Below are positions 1 through 8,195 of a stretch of DNA of 64,000 nucleotides, one piece after another. Positions within the stretch are counted from its first letter, which is position 1; every line of letters starts with the position of its first letter. Source of the DNA: Microbulbifer rhizosphaerae (lineage in GTDB: Bacteria > Pseudomonadota > Gammaproteobacteria > Pseudomonadales > Cellvibrionaceae); NCBI RefSeq assembly GCF_014191725.1, contig NZ_JACHWZ010000001.1:372001-436000 (forward strand). The letters are read 5' to 3'. A program made the translations under genes and the position numbers. A model generated the notes under the pieces. The model was not told the DNA's origin. It did not search any database and worked only from the letters and a program-made list of their open reading frames with translations.

Positions 1-2
1 AA

Positions 3-551
3 GCCTTTGCGGGTGGCCATATTGCCGACAGCTACAGTATCTGGTTGCAGGGTTTGCCGGTTTTTGGCGGTTGGCTGGCCGATGAAACCACGGAGCTACT
101 TTTGGTGGGAGACCGCGGCGAGGATATGGAAACTGCCGCGCTGTATCTCAGCCGCATCGGTATCGACCGGGTCGAGGGCGCCCTGGCCGGCGGTTTTGGC
201 AGCTGGCGCAACAGTGGGCACCCGTTCCGGCACAACCGCGTGATCACCCCCCGTGAACTGATCGACCGGCTCGATGAAATGCAGGTACTCGATGTGCGCG
301 AGGACGGCGAGTTTGACAGCGGGCATATTCCCGGCGCGGTCCATCTATACGTCGGGTATCTCGAGGAGCGCCTCTCTGAGACGGGCCTCGACAGGGACCG
401 GACCCTGGTGGTGACCTGCGGGGTCGGGCATCGTGCAGGGCTTGCAGTCAGTATTTTGCTGCGCCTGGGGTTCACCGATGTGCGCAACCTGCTCGGGGGG
501 ATGAAGGCCTGGGGCGCCTGCGACTTTCCGATGGACCAGGGCGGGCACTAG
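3..551 (+). CDS. Rhodanese-domain protein, C-terminal part (5' end outside window)
   Basis: The reading frame is open from the window edge, so the N-terminus is missing. The visible 182 residues hold two rhodanese-like units. The first starts at GGHIADSYSIWLQG and has no clear catalytic cysteine. The second runs from VITPRELIDRL to the end and carries an active-site-like loop, TCGVGHRAG, whose cysteine would take sulfane sulfur. Two C-terminal rhodanese units of this kind are typical of MBL-fold hydrolase/rhodanese fusions (persulfide dioxygenase relatives), so a beta-lactamase-fold N-terminal half upstream is likely but not seen. The next gene, grxD, is also a thiol/iron-sulfur function. I infer a role in sulfide or persulfide handling in the cytoplasm. 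Confidence 0.75.
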   Translation, partial: AFAGGHIADSYSIWLQGLPVFGGWLADETTELLLVGDRGEDMETAALYLSRIGIDRVEGALAGGFGSWRNSGHPFRHNRVITPRELIDRLDEMQVLDVREDGEFDSGHIPGAVHLYVGYLEERLSETGLDRDRTLVVTCGVGHRAGLAVSILLRLGFTDVRNLLGGMKAWGACDFPMDQGGH

Positions 552-668
552 CGCACTGGTCGCGAGATGCACCGGTGGGTTGGGTGGGGTACAATCCCGC
601 CCCTCAAAACAGCGAACGGGCGCCGGGCGCCGGGCCGAAACACTTTCTAATCGAGGTTGGTCATACCT

Positions 669-1001
669 ATGGACACACTGGAGAACATCAAGCAGCAGAT
701 AGCCGACAACGCGATCCTGCTCTATATGAAAGGCAGCCCCAACGCACCCCAGTGCGGCTTTTCCATGCGTGCCTCCCAGGCGCTGATGGCCTGCGGCAAG
801 CGCTTTGCCTATGTGGACGTGCTGTCCAATCCGGATATCCGCACCGAGCTGCCGAAATACGCCAACTGGCCGACCTTCCCGCAGCTGTGGGTCAAGGGAG
901 AGCTGGTCGGTGGCTGTGACATCATTATGGAGATGTACGAAAACGGCGAGCTGAAGACCCTGGTGGAAGAGGCCTCTGCCGAGGGTGAGGGCGGGGAATA
1001 G
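669..1001 (+). CDS. grxD: Monothiol glutaredoxin, Grx4 family
   Basis: A 110-aa cytoplasmic protein with the monothiol active site CGFS (Cys29 to Ser32), the family signature for glutaredoxins that bind glutathione-ligated [2Fe-2S] clusters and pass them to apo-proteins. The WPTFPQLWVKGELVGGCDI stretch is the conserved TVP/GG glutathione-binding region. The ATG at 669 fits family starts (MDTLENIKQQIADN). An upstream in-frame TTG at 657 would add four residues and is less likely. The gene ends in a strong bidirectional hairpin shared with the convergent bfr. Placement next to bacterioferritin suits an iron-sulfur role. Confidence 0.95.
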   Translation: MDTLENIKQQIADNAILLYMKGSPNAPQCGFSMRASQALMACGKRFAYVDVLSNPDIRTELPKYANWPTFPQLWVKGELVGGCDIIMEMYENGELKTLVEEASAEGEGGE

Positions 1002-1021
1002 GTTTTTCCTCTTTGCCCAAA

Positions 1022-1059
1022 CAAAAAAAGCCGCGGTGGTTGCCGCGGCTTTTTTGTTT
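1022..1059. terminator. Bidirectional rho-independent terminator between grxD and bfr
   Basis: A-run, GCCGCGG stem, short loop, CCGCGGC stem, T-run. The A and T runs on both sides let it work for both convergent genes. Confidence 0.9.
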
Positions 1060-1125
1060 GGGAATGGCTGTGGACATCCTGTTTCAATCCTGGCTCGTCA
1101 TCCCGTCCGTCGGTTGTGCTTGGGA

Positions 1126-1602
1126 TTATTCTCCGGTTTCCATCTGAGATTGCAGGTAGTTCCGCAGGCCGACTTTGTCGACCAGGTCCAGCTGGGTCTC
1201 CAGCCAGTCCACGTGTTCCTCCTCGGATTCGAGGATTTTTTCCAGCAGTTCCCGGCTGCCGTAATCGCGCACCGATTCGCAGTGGGCGATGGCGTCGCGC
1301 AGGTCGGGGATGGCCTTGGACTCCAGCTTCAGGTCGCACTTGAGCATTTCCACGGTGTCTTCCCCGATGAGCAGCTTACCCAGGTGCTGCAGATTGGGAA
1401 TGCCCTCGAGAAACAGAATCCGCTCGATCAGCCAGTCGGCGTGTTTCATCTCATCGATGGATTCGTGGTATTCCTTTTCCGCCAGCTCTTTCAGTCCCCA
1501 GTTTTTGTACATGCGGGCATGCAGGAAGTACTGGTTGATGGCCACCAGTTCGTTGCCCAGTGCTTTGTTTAAATGTTCGATAACTTTGGGATCGCCTTTC
1601 AT
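1126..1602 (-). CDS. bfr: Bacterioferritin (haem-binding ferritin-like iron store)
   Basis: A 158-aa protein that oxidises Fe(II) and stores iron in a 24-mer shell. All di-iron ferroxidase ligands of the family can be counted in place: Glu18, Glu51, His54, Glu94, Glu127 and His130. Met52, the axial haem ligand, is also present, so this is a haem-binding Bfr rather than a haem-free FtnA. The start [12 protein letters not shown] is preceded by AGGAG at a good distance. The frame continues upstream with no family match, so the longer version is rejected. Bacterioferritin-associated ferredoxin (bfd) lies about 2 kb away, separated by a DUF2254 gene. Confidence 0.96.
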   Translation of the reverse strand: MKGDPKVIEHLNKALGNELVAINQYFLHARMYKNWGLKELAEKEYHESIDEMKHADWLIERILFLEGIPNLQHLGKLLIGEDTVEMLKCDLKLESKAIPDLRDAIAHCESVRDYGSRELLEKILESEEEHVDWLETQLDLVDKVGLRNYLQSQMETGE

Positions 1603-1815
1603 AGCTTTTGCTCCTGGCCCTGCCGAGACTGAATGGATGTTCAGGATATTCCTGTTTGTTAGGTTAAGCTGCAGCTGTTTTGTTACCTGCATATTGTAGA
1701 GTCGCCGCCACTATGCCGGTGGAGTTTGCGTCTCCCGTTGGGGCAAGTCAAGAAAAAGGCGAGTTTTGTTTGTGTGCGGAAAAACAGGGAAATTAAGAGG
1801 AATTCGGCAGAAAAT

Positions 1816-1838
1816 TACAACGAGAATGATTCCCTTTT
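1816..1838. promoter_or_regulatory. Candidate Fur box
   Basis: The sequence CGAGAATGATTCCC resembles the GATAAT-N-ATTATC core of Fur sites (GA-AAT-N-ATT). It lies about 215 bp upstream of bfr, between it and the DUF2254 gene. It matches by eye only. Confidence 0.35.
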
Positions 1839-1879
1839 AGATTGTTTCCTGCGGATGAAAAAGACCTGTCCAATGGTGT

Positions 1880-3208
1880 TCAGGGAAGGTTGATCCACTG
1901 GCGGATTCCAGAGATTTTCTTTTGGATAATTTCCCGATCGAATCGGTCGTCGATAAATTTTTCGAGGTCTTCTTCCAGGCGGTCGGTATACCTTCTCAGC
2001 GCATGCCTGTCTTCTGTGCGGGTGCAGACTTCCGTGAGGCCGAGCAGGGCATCCACCAGGTGGCGCATGACCACGCCACTTTGGCGGCCGTACTCGCGGA
2101 TTTCATCGAAAGCCGCCTGCAGCAGATCGGCAAAATCCAGTTGGAGGGTTACCAGGCGCAGGTTGCCGTCGTCGTCGCGAAAACAGTTGGGCAATTGGGG
2201 TCTCTGCAGCACCTTGCCGATACCATCCACCAGGCGGTTGATACAGGCGTAGGCGGTATAGGGGTCGTTGATACCCGGAGACAGAGCGCGCACCGCAATC
2301 TGCGCCAGTTGGTGAATGGAGAAGACAATGTCCTGTTCCGCGGTGGGCTGGTGGCCGGTGCCGATGGCGCCGGCAACACTCTTGCTGATGGTTTCGCTGT
2401 CCAGGTGCCGTGGCGGCTGGAACACGCTGGCCACCGGAGTCCAGGAATTGAGGTAGCTGCCCGGGTGGCACTCCAGGCGGATACAGCAGTCGTGCTCGCT
2501 CGCCCAGCGGATCAGCTTTTCCCGGTTGATGATCTGTATATAGCCGCTCTTTTCACAGAAGATACTGAGCCGGTCTTCGCCCAGCGGCAGGCGATCGGTG
2601 TCGCAGCGCTCCGCACCTTCGCCGAAGTGGTGGTGGGCACTGGGGTAGAGGCGGTCGATAGCGTCGCTGAGCTCGCGGTTGATGTGAAAGGTGACGTTGT
2701 CCACCTGGATGGATTGCGCCACGTTGTGGATGAAATAGATCAGGAAGGCGATGCTGACTACGGCCAGCAGCACCGCAGTGTGTACCGCCAGGCCGTGATT
2801 GGTGGCGGCGTCACTCTGGGCATCGATGCCGCGCATGGTTACCAGCGCGTACACAAAAGTGGAGAGAAATATGCCGAGGACACATTGGGTACCCCGGTCG
2901 CGCATAAAGTTGCGCACCAGTCTCGGGCCGAATTGGTTGGAGGCCAGGGTGAGGGCCACGGTGGTAATGGAAAACACGGTGCCGGCCACTGTGATGGTGG
3001 AGCCGGCGATCATGGCCAGCAGTGAGCGGGCGCTGTCCGGGTCCTGCAGGCGCATCCAGCTCATTCCCGGCAGTCCGGCGGGTCCCGCGACCTGGTCCAC
3101 TAGCTGCATCCCTTGGGACAGGGCGATGGCGGCGACCGCCATCACCGCCGGCACGAGCCAGAAGCTGGAACGCAGGCGTTCGCCGAGATGCTGCAGATAC
3201 TGTCTCAT
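1880..3208 (-). CDS. DUF2254 predicted membrane protein
   Basis: A 442-aa inner membrane protein of the DUF2254 family, recognised from the opening RLRSSFWLVPAVMAVAA and the later SPGINDPYTAYACIN motif. About four hydrophobic helices lie in the first third (residues roughly 15-35, 65-90, 107-125 and 143-165). The remainder is soluble and ends in a charged region (DRLEEDLEKFIDDRFDRE). The biochemical function of the family is not known. It sits between bfr and bfd on the same strand as both, but the gaps are too large to claim an operon. A long open frame on the opposite strand is a codon shadow. Confidence 0.85.
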   Translation of the reverse strand: MRQYLQHLGERLRSSFWLVPAVMAVAAIALSQGMQLVDQVAGPAGLPGMSWMRLQDPDSARSLLAMIAGSTITVAGTVFSITTVALTLASNQFGPRLVRNFMRDRGTQCVLGIFLSTFVYALVTMRGIDAQSDAATNHGLAVHTAVLLAVVSIAFLIYFIHNVAQSIQVDNVTFHINRELSDAIDRLYPSAHHHFGEGAERCDTDRLPLGEDRLSIFCEKSGYIQIINREKLIRWASEHDCCIRLECHPGSYLNSWTPVASVFQPPRHLDSETISKSVAGAIGTGHQPTAEQDIVFSIHQLAQIAVRALSPGINDPYTAYACINRLVDGIGKVLQRPQLPNCFRDDDGNLRLVTLQLDFADLLQAAFDEIREYGRQSGVVMRHLVDALLGLTEVCTRTEDRHALRRYTDRLEEDLEKFIDDRFDREIIQKKISGIRQWINLP

Positions 3209-3319
3209 GGGGCGGCCGGCAGTCGGGAAGTGCTCCGCTAAAGATAGAACAGGCGGGCAGTTACGCCAGGCGGCAGCCTGTGTTGCGGTTGGCTGCGGAG
3301 GGAGTGTTTGAGAGGAGGA

Positions 3320-3532
3320 TCAGCCGGCGGAATAGAACAACCCGTTGTTGCCCGCGGCCACCATGCCGCCGCTCATGGTCTCGTCGATGATCTCCTGGGT
3401 CAGTTCCGCGCAGCGGCCGCATTGGGAGGAGACGCCCAACTGGCGGCGCAGGGCCTTGACGGATGTGGAGCCGTCGTAGACCGCTTCCTTGATCTGGCGG
3501 TCGGTAATGCCTTTACAGATACATACGTACAT
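3320..3532 (-). CDS. bfd: Bacterioferritin-associated ferredoxin
   Basis: A 70-aa [2Fe-2S] protein that docks on bacterioferritin, reduces the stored ferric core through the haem and so releases iron. Four cysteines in the family arrangement are visible: Cys4 and Cys6 (MYVCICKGITD) and Cys38 and Cys41 (SSQCGRC). Length is normal for the family. In other gammaproteobacteria bfd is induced in iron starvation under Fur control, and a Fur-like sequence lies 66-88 bp upstream of this start. Confidence 0.95.
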   Translation of the reverse strand: MYVCICKGITDRQIKEAVYDGSTSVKALRRQLGVSSQCGRCAELTQEIIDETMSGGMVAAGNNGLFYSAG

Positions 3533-3597
3533 CGTCGATGGAGCCCTGGCGTAAATTACGCTCTAAAAACTGAATCTGCGAAGATCGTATTGCAAGT

Positions 3598-3620
3598 GAG
3601 AATGAGTGTCAATGAGATTC
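3598..3620. promoter_or_regulatory. Candidate Fur box upstream of bfd
   Basis: GAGAATGAG followed by TGTCAATGAGATTC gives two overlapping GA(G/T)AAT-like hexamers, as in Fur sites. The rest of the 3533-3878 spacer holds the peroxiredoxin control region and no gene. Confidence 0.4.
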
Positions 3621-3771
3621 TGTGTCTGGTCAGTTTTTATTCTAGTCCAGGTTGCTCCGGGTGGGAGGGGAAGCTGTGACCGGGCAGGGGAGTGAGGTCA
3701 ATCTCTTTCATTCCCATCGCTATCGAAGCTATATAAAAAATTAATGGGACTGAAAGAGGCGCCTGTGTATC

Positions 3772-3818
3772 ATAGCGGGCCACTATCAAATCTGATTCAA
3801 TTTATAGCGATTGCATAT
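3772..3818 (+). promoter_or_regulatory. Candidate OxyR site, two dyads one helical turn further apart than the tight form
   Basis: ATAG-N7-CTAT (3772-3786) is an exact OxyR-type half-site pair. A second pair, ATAG-N7-ATAT, is at 3804-3818. The gap between the pairs is 17 bp instead of 7. It lies directly upstream of a -35-like TTGACC and of a peroxiredoxin gene, a classical OxyR target. Confidence 0.5.
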
Positions 3819-3821
3819 AAA

Positions 3822-3849
3822 TTGACCACATTGTCGTTCAATTTACTAA
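3822..3849 (+). promoter_or_regulatory. Possible sigma-70 promoter of the peroxiredoxin gene
   Basis: TTGACC, 16 bp, TACTAA. The -35 is good and the -10 is weak, as expected for an activated promoter. Confidence 0.35.
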
Positions 3850-3878
3850 CCCATCATCGGAATAATGAGGAGGTTCTC

Positions 3879-4481
3879 ATGGCTGTACTGGTAGGCAAAC
3901 CAGCACCGAATTTCACAGCTGCAGCAGTACTGGGCAACGGCGAGATCGTCGACACCTTTACCCTGAGCGAAGCCATCAAAGGCAAGAAGGCGGTAGTTTT
4001 CTTCTACCCGCTGGACTTCACTTTCGTGTGCCCGTCCGAGTTGATCGCTTTTGATCACCGCTATTCGGAGTTCCAGAAGCGCGGTGTGGAGGTAATCGGC
4101 GTATCCATCGATTCCCAGTTCTCCCACAATGCCTGGCGCAACACTTCCGTCAACGACGGCGGCATCGGCCCGGTGAAATACACCCTGGTGGCCGATACCA
4201 AGCACGAGATCTGCCAGGCCTATGACGTCGAGTCCGAAGGCGGCGTGGCCTTCCGCGGCTCTTTCCTGATCGACGAGCAGGGCTTGGTGCGCCACCAAGT
4301 GGTCAACGACCTGCCGCTGGGCCGCAATGTCGACGAGATGCTGCGTATGGTCGACGCATTGACTTTCCACCAGGAGCACGGCGAAGTCTGCCCGGCCGGC
4401 TGGCAGGAAGGCGACAAGGGCATGAGCGCCTCTCCGGAAGGTGTGGCCGCCTACCTGAGCGAGCACGCTGAGAAGCTGTAA
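3879..4481 (+). CDS. Typical 2-Cys peroxiredoxin (AhpC/Prx1 type)
   Basis: A 200-aa cytoplasmic peroxidase that reduces hydrogen peroxide and organic peroxides. The peroxidatic cysteine is Cys51 in FTFVCPSEL. The resolving cysteine is Cys171 in HGEVCPAGW, which marks the typical 2-Cys class. The start MAVLVGKPAPNF is preceded by AGGAGG. An in-frame ATG 45 codons upstream would cover the promoter region and is rejected. No ahpF partner is adjacent, so a thioredoxin- or AhpF-like reductant must come from elsewhere. The upstream region carries OxyR-like dyads. A strong terminator follows, so the gene is monocistronic. Confidence 0.93.
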   Translation: MAVLVGKPAPNFTAAAVLGNGEIVDTFTLSEAIKGKKAVVFFYPLDFTFVCPSELIAFDHRYSEFQKRGVEVIGVSIDSQFSHNAWRNTSVNDGGIGPVKYTLVADTKHEICQAYDVESEGGVAFRGSFLIDEQGLVRHQVVNDLPLGRNVDEMLRMVDALTFHQEHGEVCPAGWQEGDKGMSASPEGVAAYLSEHAEKL

Positions 4482-4520
4482 GCATCAACGGAAATCCCGT
4501 TTAATGCTGATTTGATGCTA

Positions 4521-4547
4521 GAAAGCCGCCTTTCGGGCGGCTTTTTA
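4521..4547 (+). terminator. Rho-independent terminator after the peroxiredoxin gene
   Basis: AAGCCGCC, loop TTTC, GGGCGGCTTTTT: perfect short stem and T-run. Confidence 0.9.
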
Positions 4548-4772
4548 ATAGGTGTCATTCTGCCTTGCCGCCACCCCTATGCTCTGCTGGTCTCCGGCCG
4601 CCGAGGCATTCCGATCTACATATCCGCCGATATGTCCCCGGCACGCGTTCATTGAGCTACAATGCCACGCTTTGTCCGGTCAGTCGGCCTTGGGAGAGAA
4701 TTTTTCCGCAGGCTGCTAGTCTTAAACACAGCTTTTGGATTTACACCCTGCCGCGGCGGCTCGAAGTACGGC

Positions 4773-5966
4773 ATGAAATTTCTGTCTTTATGGTCCTCTT
4801 TTCTCCCTCGGCGTCGGCGCGATAGGCTACGTTGCCTGCTGGCGGCCCTCTGTGGTGCCTGGCTGCCGGTGTGCGTTGCGGGCGATGTGGACGCCAGTGC
4901 CAGGAATTTCGACCGCTATTTCCATCAATTGGTGAAAAAGCAGGATATCCCCGGGGCCGCCTATGTGATTGTGGACGGCGACCGGGTGGTGGCCATGAAC
5001 ACCTACGGCGTGCGGGTCAAGGGAAAGAGAGGCCGGATAAACCGCAACACGGTGTTCCGCCTGGCCTCGGTGTCCAAGACCTTCGCCGGCAGCATGGCCG
5101 CGGTGCTGGAGCACGAAAAGAAGTTCAGCTGGGGTGACCGGGTGGTGCGCTACGTGCCCGAGCTCAGCTTCAAGACCCCCGCGCTGTCCCGCCAGCTGCA
5201 GGTGCAGCATCTGCTCAGCCACTCATCGGGGCTGACCCCCAACGCCTACGACAACTACCTGGAAGACAACAAGCCGCTCTCCAAGATCCTACCCCAGTTC
5301 GCCAATATCGATCCGCGCTGTAAGCCGGGCAACTGCTACGGCTACCAGAATGTGCTGTTCAGCCTGATCGAGGACGTGATCTACAAGGCCACCGGGGTCA
5401 CCTACGAGCGCCAGTTGAAAGAGCGCTTCTTCGTTCCATTGAAGATGAAAGATGCTTCTCTGGGCTGGGAGAGCTTCATGGCCTCCAACAACCGCGCCGC
5501 CCCCCATGTGCAGACCGGCCGCGGCTGGCGCCCGGTAACCGTGAGGAAGGAGTACTACCTGGCAGCGCCGGCGGCGGGGGTCAACGCCAGCATCTCGGAT
5601 ATGGCGCAGTGGCTGAAGGCGCAGATGGGCTACTACCCCAGGGTGCTGTCGCCGGAGGTGATTCAGGACATCACCACCGAGCGGGTAGAGACCCAGCGGC
5701 ATATGCGCCACCGTATCTGGCGCGACTACCTCACCCACGCCGGCTACGGCCTGGGTTGGCGCCTGTACACCATGGGGGATGACCGCATTATCTACCACGG
5801 CGGCTGGGTGGCCGGCTTCCGTGCCGCGGTGGCCTACTCGGAGAAGCAGAAGATCGGCATCGCTATCCTGATGAACGCGGAGTCCCGCGTGATTGCCGAC
5901 CTGACCGCCAATTTCGTGATCGATATCACCGGCAATGGCGCCCTCTCCACAGCCATGACCCGATAG
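4773..5966 (+). CDS. Serine beta-lactamase family hydrolase (class C/esterase-like), exported
   Basis: A 397-aa protein of the beta-lactamase/transpeptidase-like serine hydrolase family (PF00144). SVSK (Ser99 to Lys102) is the nucleophile motif, YGYQN supplies the YxN motif and HGGWVAGF the third (KTG-like) motif with HGG, as in esterases and unspecialised members. The N-terminus has a basic stretch (RRRRDRLR) followed by LLAALCGAWLPVCVAG, so it is probably exported. The start at 4773 (MKFLSLWSS) gives that signal. The frame is open for 37 more codons upstream, with no convincing ribosome site at either start. The substrate is unknown and true beta-lactamase activity should not be assumed. 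Confidence 0.85.
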   Translation: MKFLSLWSSFLPRRRRDRLRCLLAALCGAWLPVCVAGDVDASARNFDRYFHQLVKKQDIPGAAYVIVDGDRVVAMNTYGVRVKGKRGRINRNTVFRLASVSKTFAGSMAAVLEHEKKFSWGDRVVRYVPELSFKTPALSRQLQVQHLLSHSSGLTPNAYDNYLEDNKPLSKILPQFANIDPRCKPGNCYGYQNVLFSLIEDVIYKATGVTYERQLKERFFVPLKMKDASLGWESFMASNNRAAPHVQTGRGWRPVTVRKEYYLAAPAAGVNASISDMAQWLKAQMGYYPRVLSPEVIQDITTERVETQRHMRHRIWRDYLTHAGYGLGWRLYTMGDDRIIYHGGWVAGFRAAVAYSEKQKIGIAILMNAESRVIADLTANFVIDITGNGALSTAMTR

Positions 5967-6005
5967 GGGCGAACGCAGGATTTGCCCCCGCGTATCCGGC
6001 CCGCC

Positions 6006-6033
6006 CTTGAAACCGGGAACCCTGTCCCAATAT
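6006..6033 (+). promoter_or_regulatory. Sigma-32 (heat shock) promoter of htpG
   Basis: CTTGAAA, 13-bp spacer, CCCAATAT. This matches the sigma-32 consensus (CTTGAAA-N13-CCCCATNT) at all but one fixed base, 40 bp before the htpG start. Confidence 0.8.
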
Positions 6034-6073
6034 TCCTCCTCGTTCTGATTCATCTGATCGGGGAGACCTATCC

Positions 6074-7990
6074 ATGACCGTTGAGGCCCAAAAAGAGCGC
6101 CATGGCTTCCAGACTGAAGCCAAGCAACTGCTGCACCTGATGATCCACTCGCTCTACTCCAACAAGGAGATATTCCTGCGCGAGCTGGTTTCCAATGCCT
6201 CCGACGCCGCCGACAAGCTGCGTTTCGAGGCCCTGTCCAAGCCGGAACTACTGCAGGACGACCCCGACCTGCGCATCCGCATCGAGTTCGACAGGGAAGA
6301 AGGCACCATCACCATCACCGACAACGGCATCGGCATGAGTCGCGACGAGGTGATCGGGAACCTGGGCACCATCGCCCGCTCCGGCACCGCCAGCTTCCTG
6401 CAGAACCTCAGCGGTGACCAGAAGAAGGATGCGCACCTGATCGGCCAGTTCGGCGTGGGCTTCTATTCCGCGTTTATCGTCGCCGACAAGGTGGACGTCT
6501 TCACTCGTCGCGCCGGCCTCGAGGCCGACCAGGGCGTACACTGGGAATGCAGCGGCGAGGCCGAGTACAGTGTGGAAAACATCGAGTGGCCGCAGCGCGG
6601 CACCCGTGTGGTACTGCACCTGAAAGAGGAGGCGAAAGAGTTCGCCGACGGCTGGCGCCTGCGCTCCATCATCAAGAAATACTCCGACCATATCGCCATC
6701 CCCGTGGAGATGCTGAAAGAAACACCGGCGACCGAAGGTGAGGAAGAGGGTGAAGAGAAGAATGCGCCGGAATTCGAGGCGGTCAACGCCGCCCAGGCCC
6801 TGTGGACCCGCTCGCGCAGCGATATCAAGGCGGAGGAGTACAAGGAGTTCTACAAGCATATCTCCCACGATTTCGACGAGCCGCTCACCTGGAGTCACAA
6901 CCGGGTGGAGGGCAAGCAGGATTACACCAGCCTGCTGTATATCCCCGCCCGAGCCCCCTTCGACCTCTACCAGCGCGACGCCGCCCGCGGTCTCAAGCTA
7001 TACGTGCAGCGCACCTTTATCATGGATGACGCCGAGCAGTTCCTGCCGCTCTACCTGCGCTTCGTCAAGGGCGTGCTGGACTCCAACGACCTGCCGCTGA
7101 ACGTCTCCCGCGAGATACTGCAGAAGGATCGCAATACCGATGCAATCAAGGGCGCGCTCACCAAGCGCGTGCTGGATATGCTGGAAAAACTGGCGAAGAA
7201 GGATGCGGACCAGTATCAAAAATTCTGGGAGCTGTTCGGCAATGTAATGAAAGAGGGGCCGGCAGAGGACTTCGCCAACCGGGAAAAGGTGGCCAAGCTG
7301 CTGCGCTTTTCCACCACTCATACCGACGAGCCTAAACAGGACCAGTCCCTGGAAGATTATGTGGGCCGGATGAAAGACGGCCAGAAGCATATCTACTATG
7401 TGTGTGCCGACAACTTCGCCACCGCAAAATCCAGCCCCTACCTGGAAGTTTTCCGCAAGAAAGGCATCGAAGTGCTGCTGCTTACCGATCAGGTGGACGA
7501 GTGGTTCGTGGGGCATATGCATGAATTCGACGGCAAGCAATTCCAGGACGTGGCCAAGGGCGCACTGGATCTGGGCGAAGCCGAGACCGAGGAGGACAAG
7601 GCCGAGCGCGAAAAAGTGGAGAAGGACGCCGGCGCGCTGGTGGAGCGGGTCAAAGGCGTGTTGGAAAACCGCGTGGAAGACGTGCGCGCCACCACCCGCC
7701 TGGTGGATTCCCCCGCCTGCCTGGTGGTGAGCGAACAGGATATGGGCCCGCAGATGCGCCGCATTCTCGAACAGGCCGGCCAGTCGCTGCCGGAGGCCAA
7801 GCCCATATTCGAGCTGAACCCCTCCCACCCGCTGGTGCAGCGCCTGGATCAAGAGGCCGATGAAGACCGCTTTGCGGATCTCACCAACATCCTCATGGAT
7901 CAGGCCAACCTGGCCGCCGGCAACCAGCTGGCCGATCCGGCGGACTATGTGCGTCGGCTCAATGCGCTGCTGCTGGAGCTCAACAGCTAG
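6074..7990 (+). CDS. htpG: Hsp90-family molecular chaperone HtpG
   Basis: A 638-aa cytoplasmic ATP-dependent chaperone of normal family length. The N-terminal GHKL ATPase domain shows [33 protein letters not shown] and [11 protein letters not shown], the conserved nucleotide-pocket motifs. The middle domain includes [11 protein letters not shown], and the C-terminal dimerisation domain closes with [25 protein letters not shown] ribosome site precedes the ATG. A near-consensus sigma-32 promoter lies just upstream, so heat induction is expected. The gene is followed by a palindromic repeat pair rather than a classical terminator. Confidence 0.98.
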   Translation: MTVEAQKERHGFQTEAKQLLHLMIHSLYSNKEIFLRELVSNASDAADKLRFEALSKPELLQDDPDLRIRIEFDREEGTITITDNGIGMSRDEVIGNLGTIARSGTASFLQNLSGDQKKDAHLIGQFGVGFYSAFIVADKVDVFTRRAGLEADQGVHWECSGEAEYSVENIEWPQRGTRVVLHLKEEAKEFADGWRLRSIIKKYSDHIAIPVEMLKETPATEGEEEGEEKNAPEFEAVNAAQALWTRSRSDIKAEEYKEFYKHISHDFDEPLTWSHNRVEGKQDYTSLLYIPARAPFDLYQRDAARGLKLYVQRTFIMDDAEQFLPLYLRFVKGVLDSNDLPLNVSREILQKDRNTDAIKGALTKRVLDMLEKLAKKDADQYQKFWELFGNVMKEGPAEDFANREKVAKLLRFSTTHTDEPKQDQSLEDYVGRMKDGQKHIYYVCADNFATAKSSPYLEVFRKKGIEVLLLTDQVDEWFVGHMHEFDGKQFQDVAKGALDLGEAETEEDKAEREKVEKDAGALVERVKGVLENRVEDVRATTRLVDSPACLVVSEQDMGPQMRRILEQAGQSLPEAKPIFELNPSHPLVQRLDQEADEDRFADLTNILMDQANLAAGNQLADPADYVRRLNALLLELNS

Positions 7991-8000
7991 CGGCTTCCCC

Positions 8001-8077
8001 TTGTAGGAGCGGCCGTTGGCCGCGATCGGCGTTTAGACAACTGGAAGACCGATCGCGGCTAACAGCCGCTCCTACAA
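8001..8077. repeat. REP-like inverted pair, family 1 (TGTAGGAG ends)
   Basis: Left arm TTGTAGGAGCGGCCGTTGG and its complement on the right (ends GCCGCTCCTACAA) enclose about 20 bp of unrelated sequence. The same unit recurs at many sites in the window. Confidence 0.85.
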
Positions 8078-8139
8078 AATCCTCTATCGCCTAATTTTTG
8101 CACGAACTGACCGAAACTCACATTTTTTTCCCGCCGTCA

Positions 8140-8168
8140 TTGGGCTCGCCCGGGCCGCCCTCTATAAT
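8140..8168 (+). promoter_or_regulatory. Sigma-70 promoter of gpsA
   Basis: Perfect -10 TATAAT (8163-8168), 17-bp spacer and a -35-like TTGGGC. The start codon is 28 bp downstream. Confidence 0.6.
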
Positions 8169-8195
8169 CCGCAAAACTCAAAACAAATCAGATTT

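Noticed and set aside
4662-4772. Longer N-terminus for the beta-lactamase-like gene
   Set aside because: It would place 37 non-conserved residues ahead of a clear signal peptide.
4773-5966. Naming the serine hydrolase an antibiotic-resistance beta-lactamase
   Set aside because: The third motif is HGG and the family is mostly esterases and peptidases; sequence alone does not support resistance.
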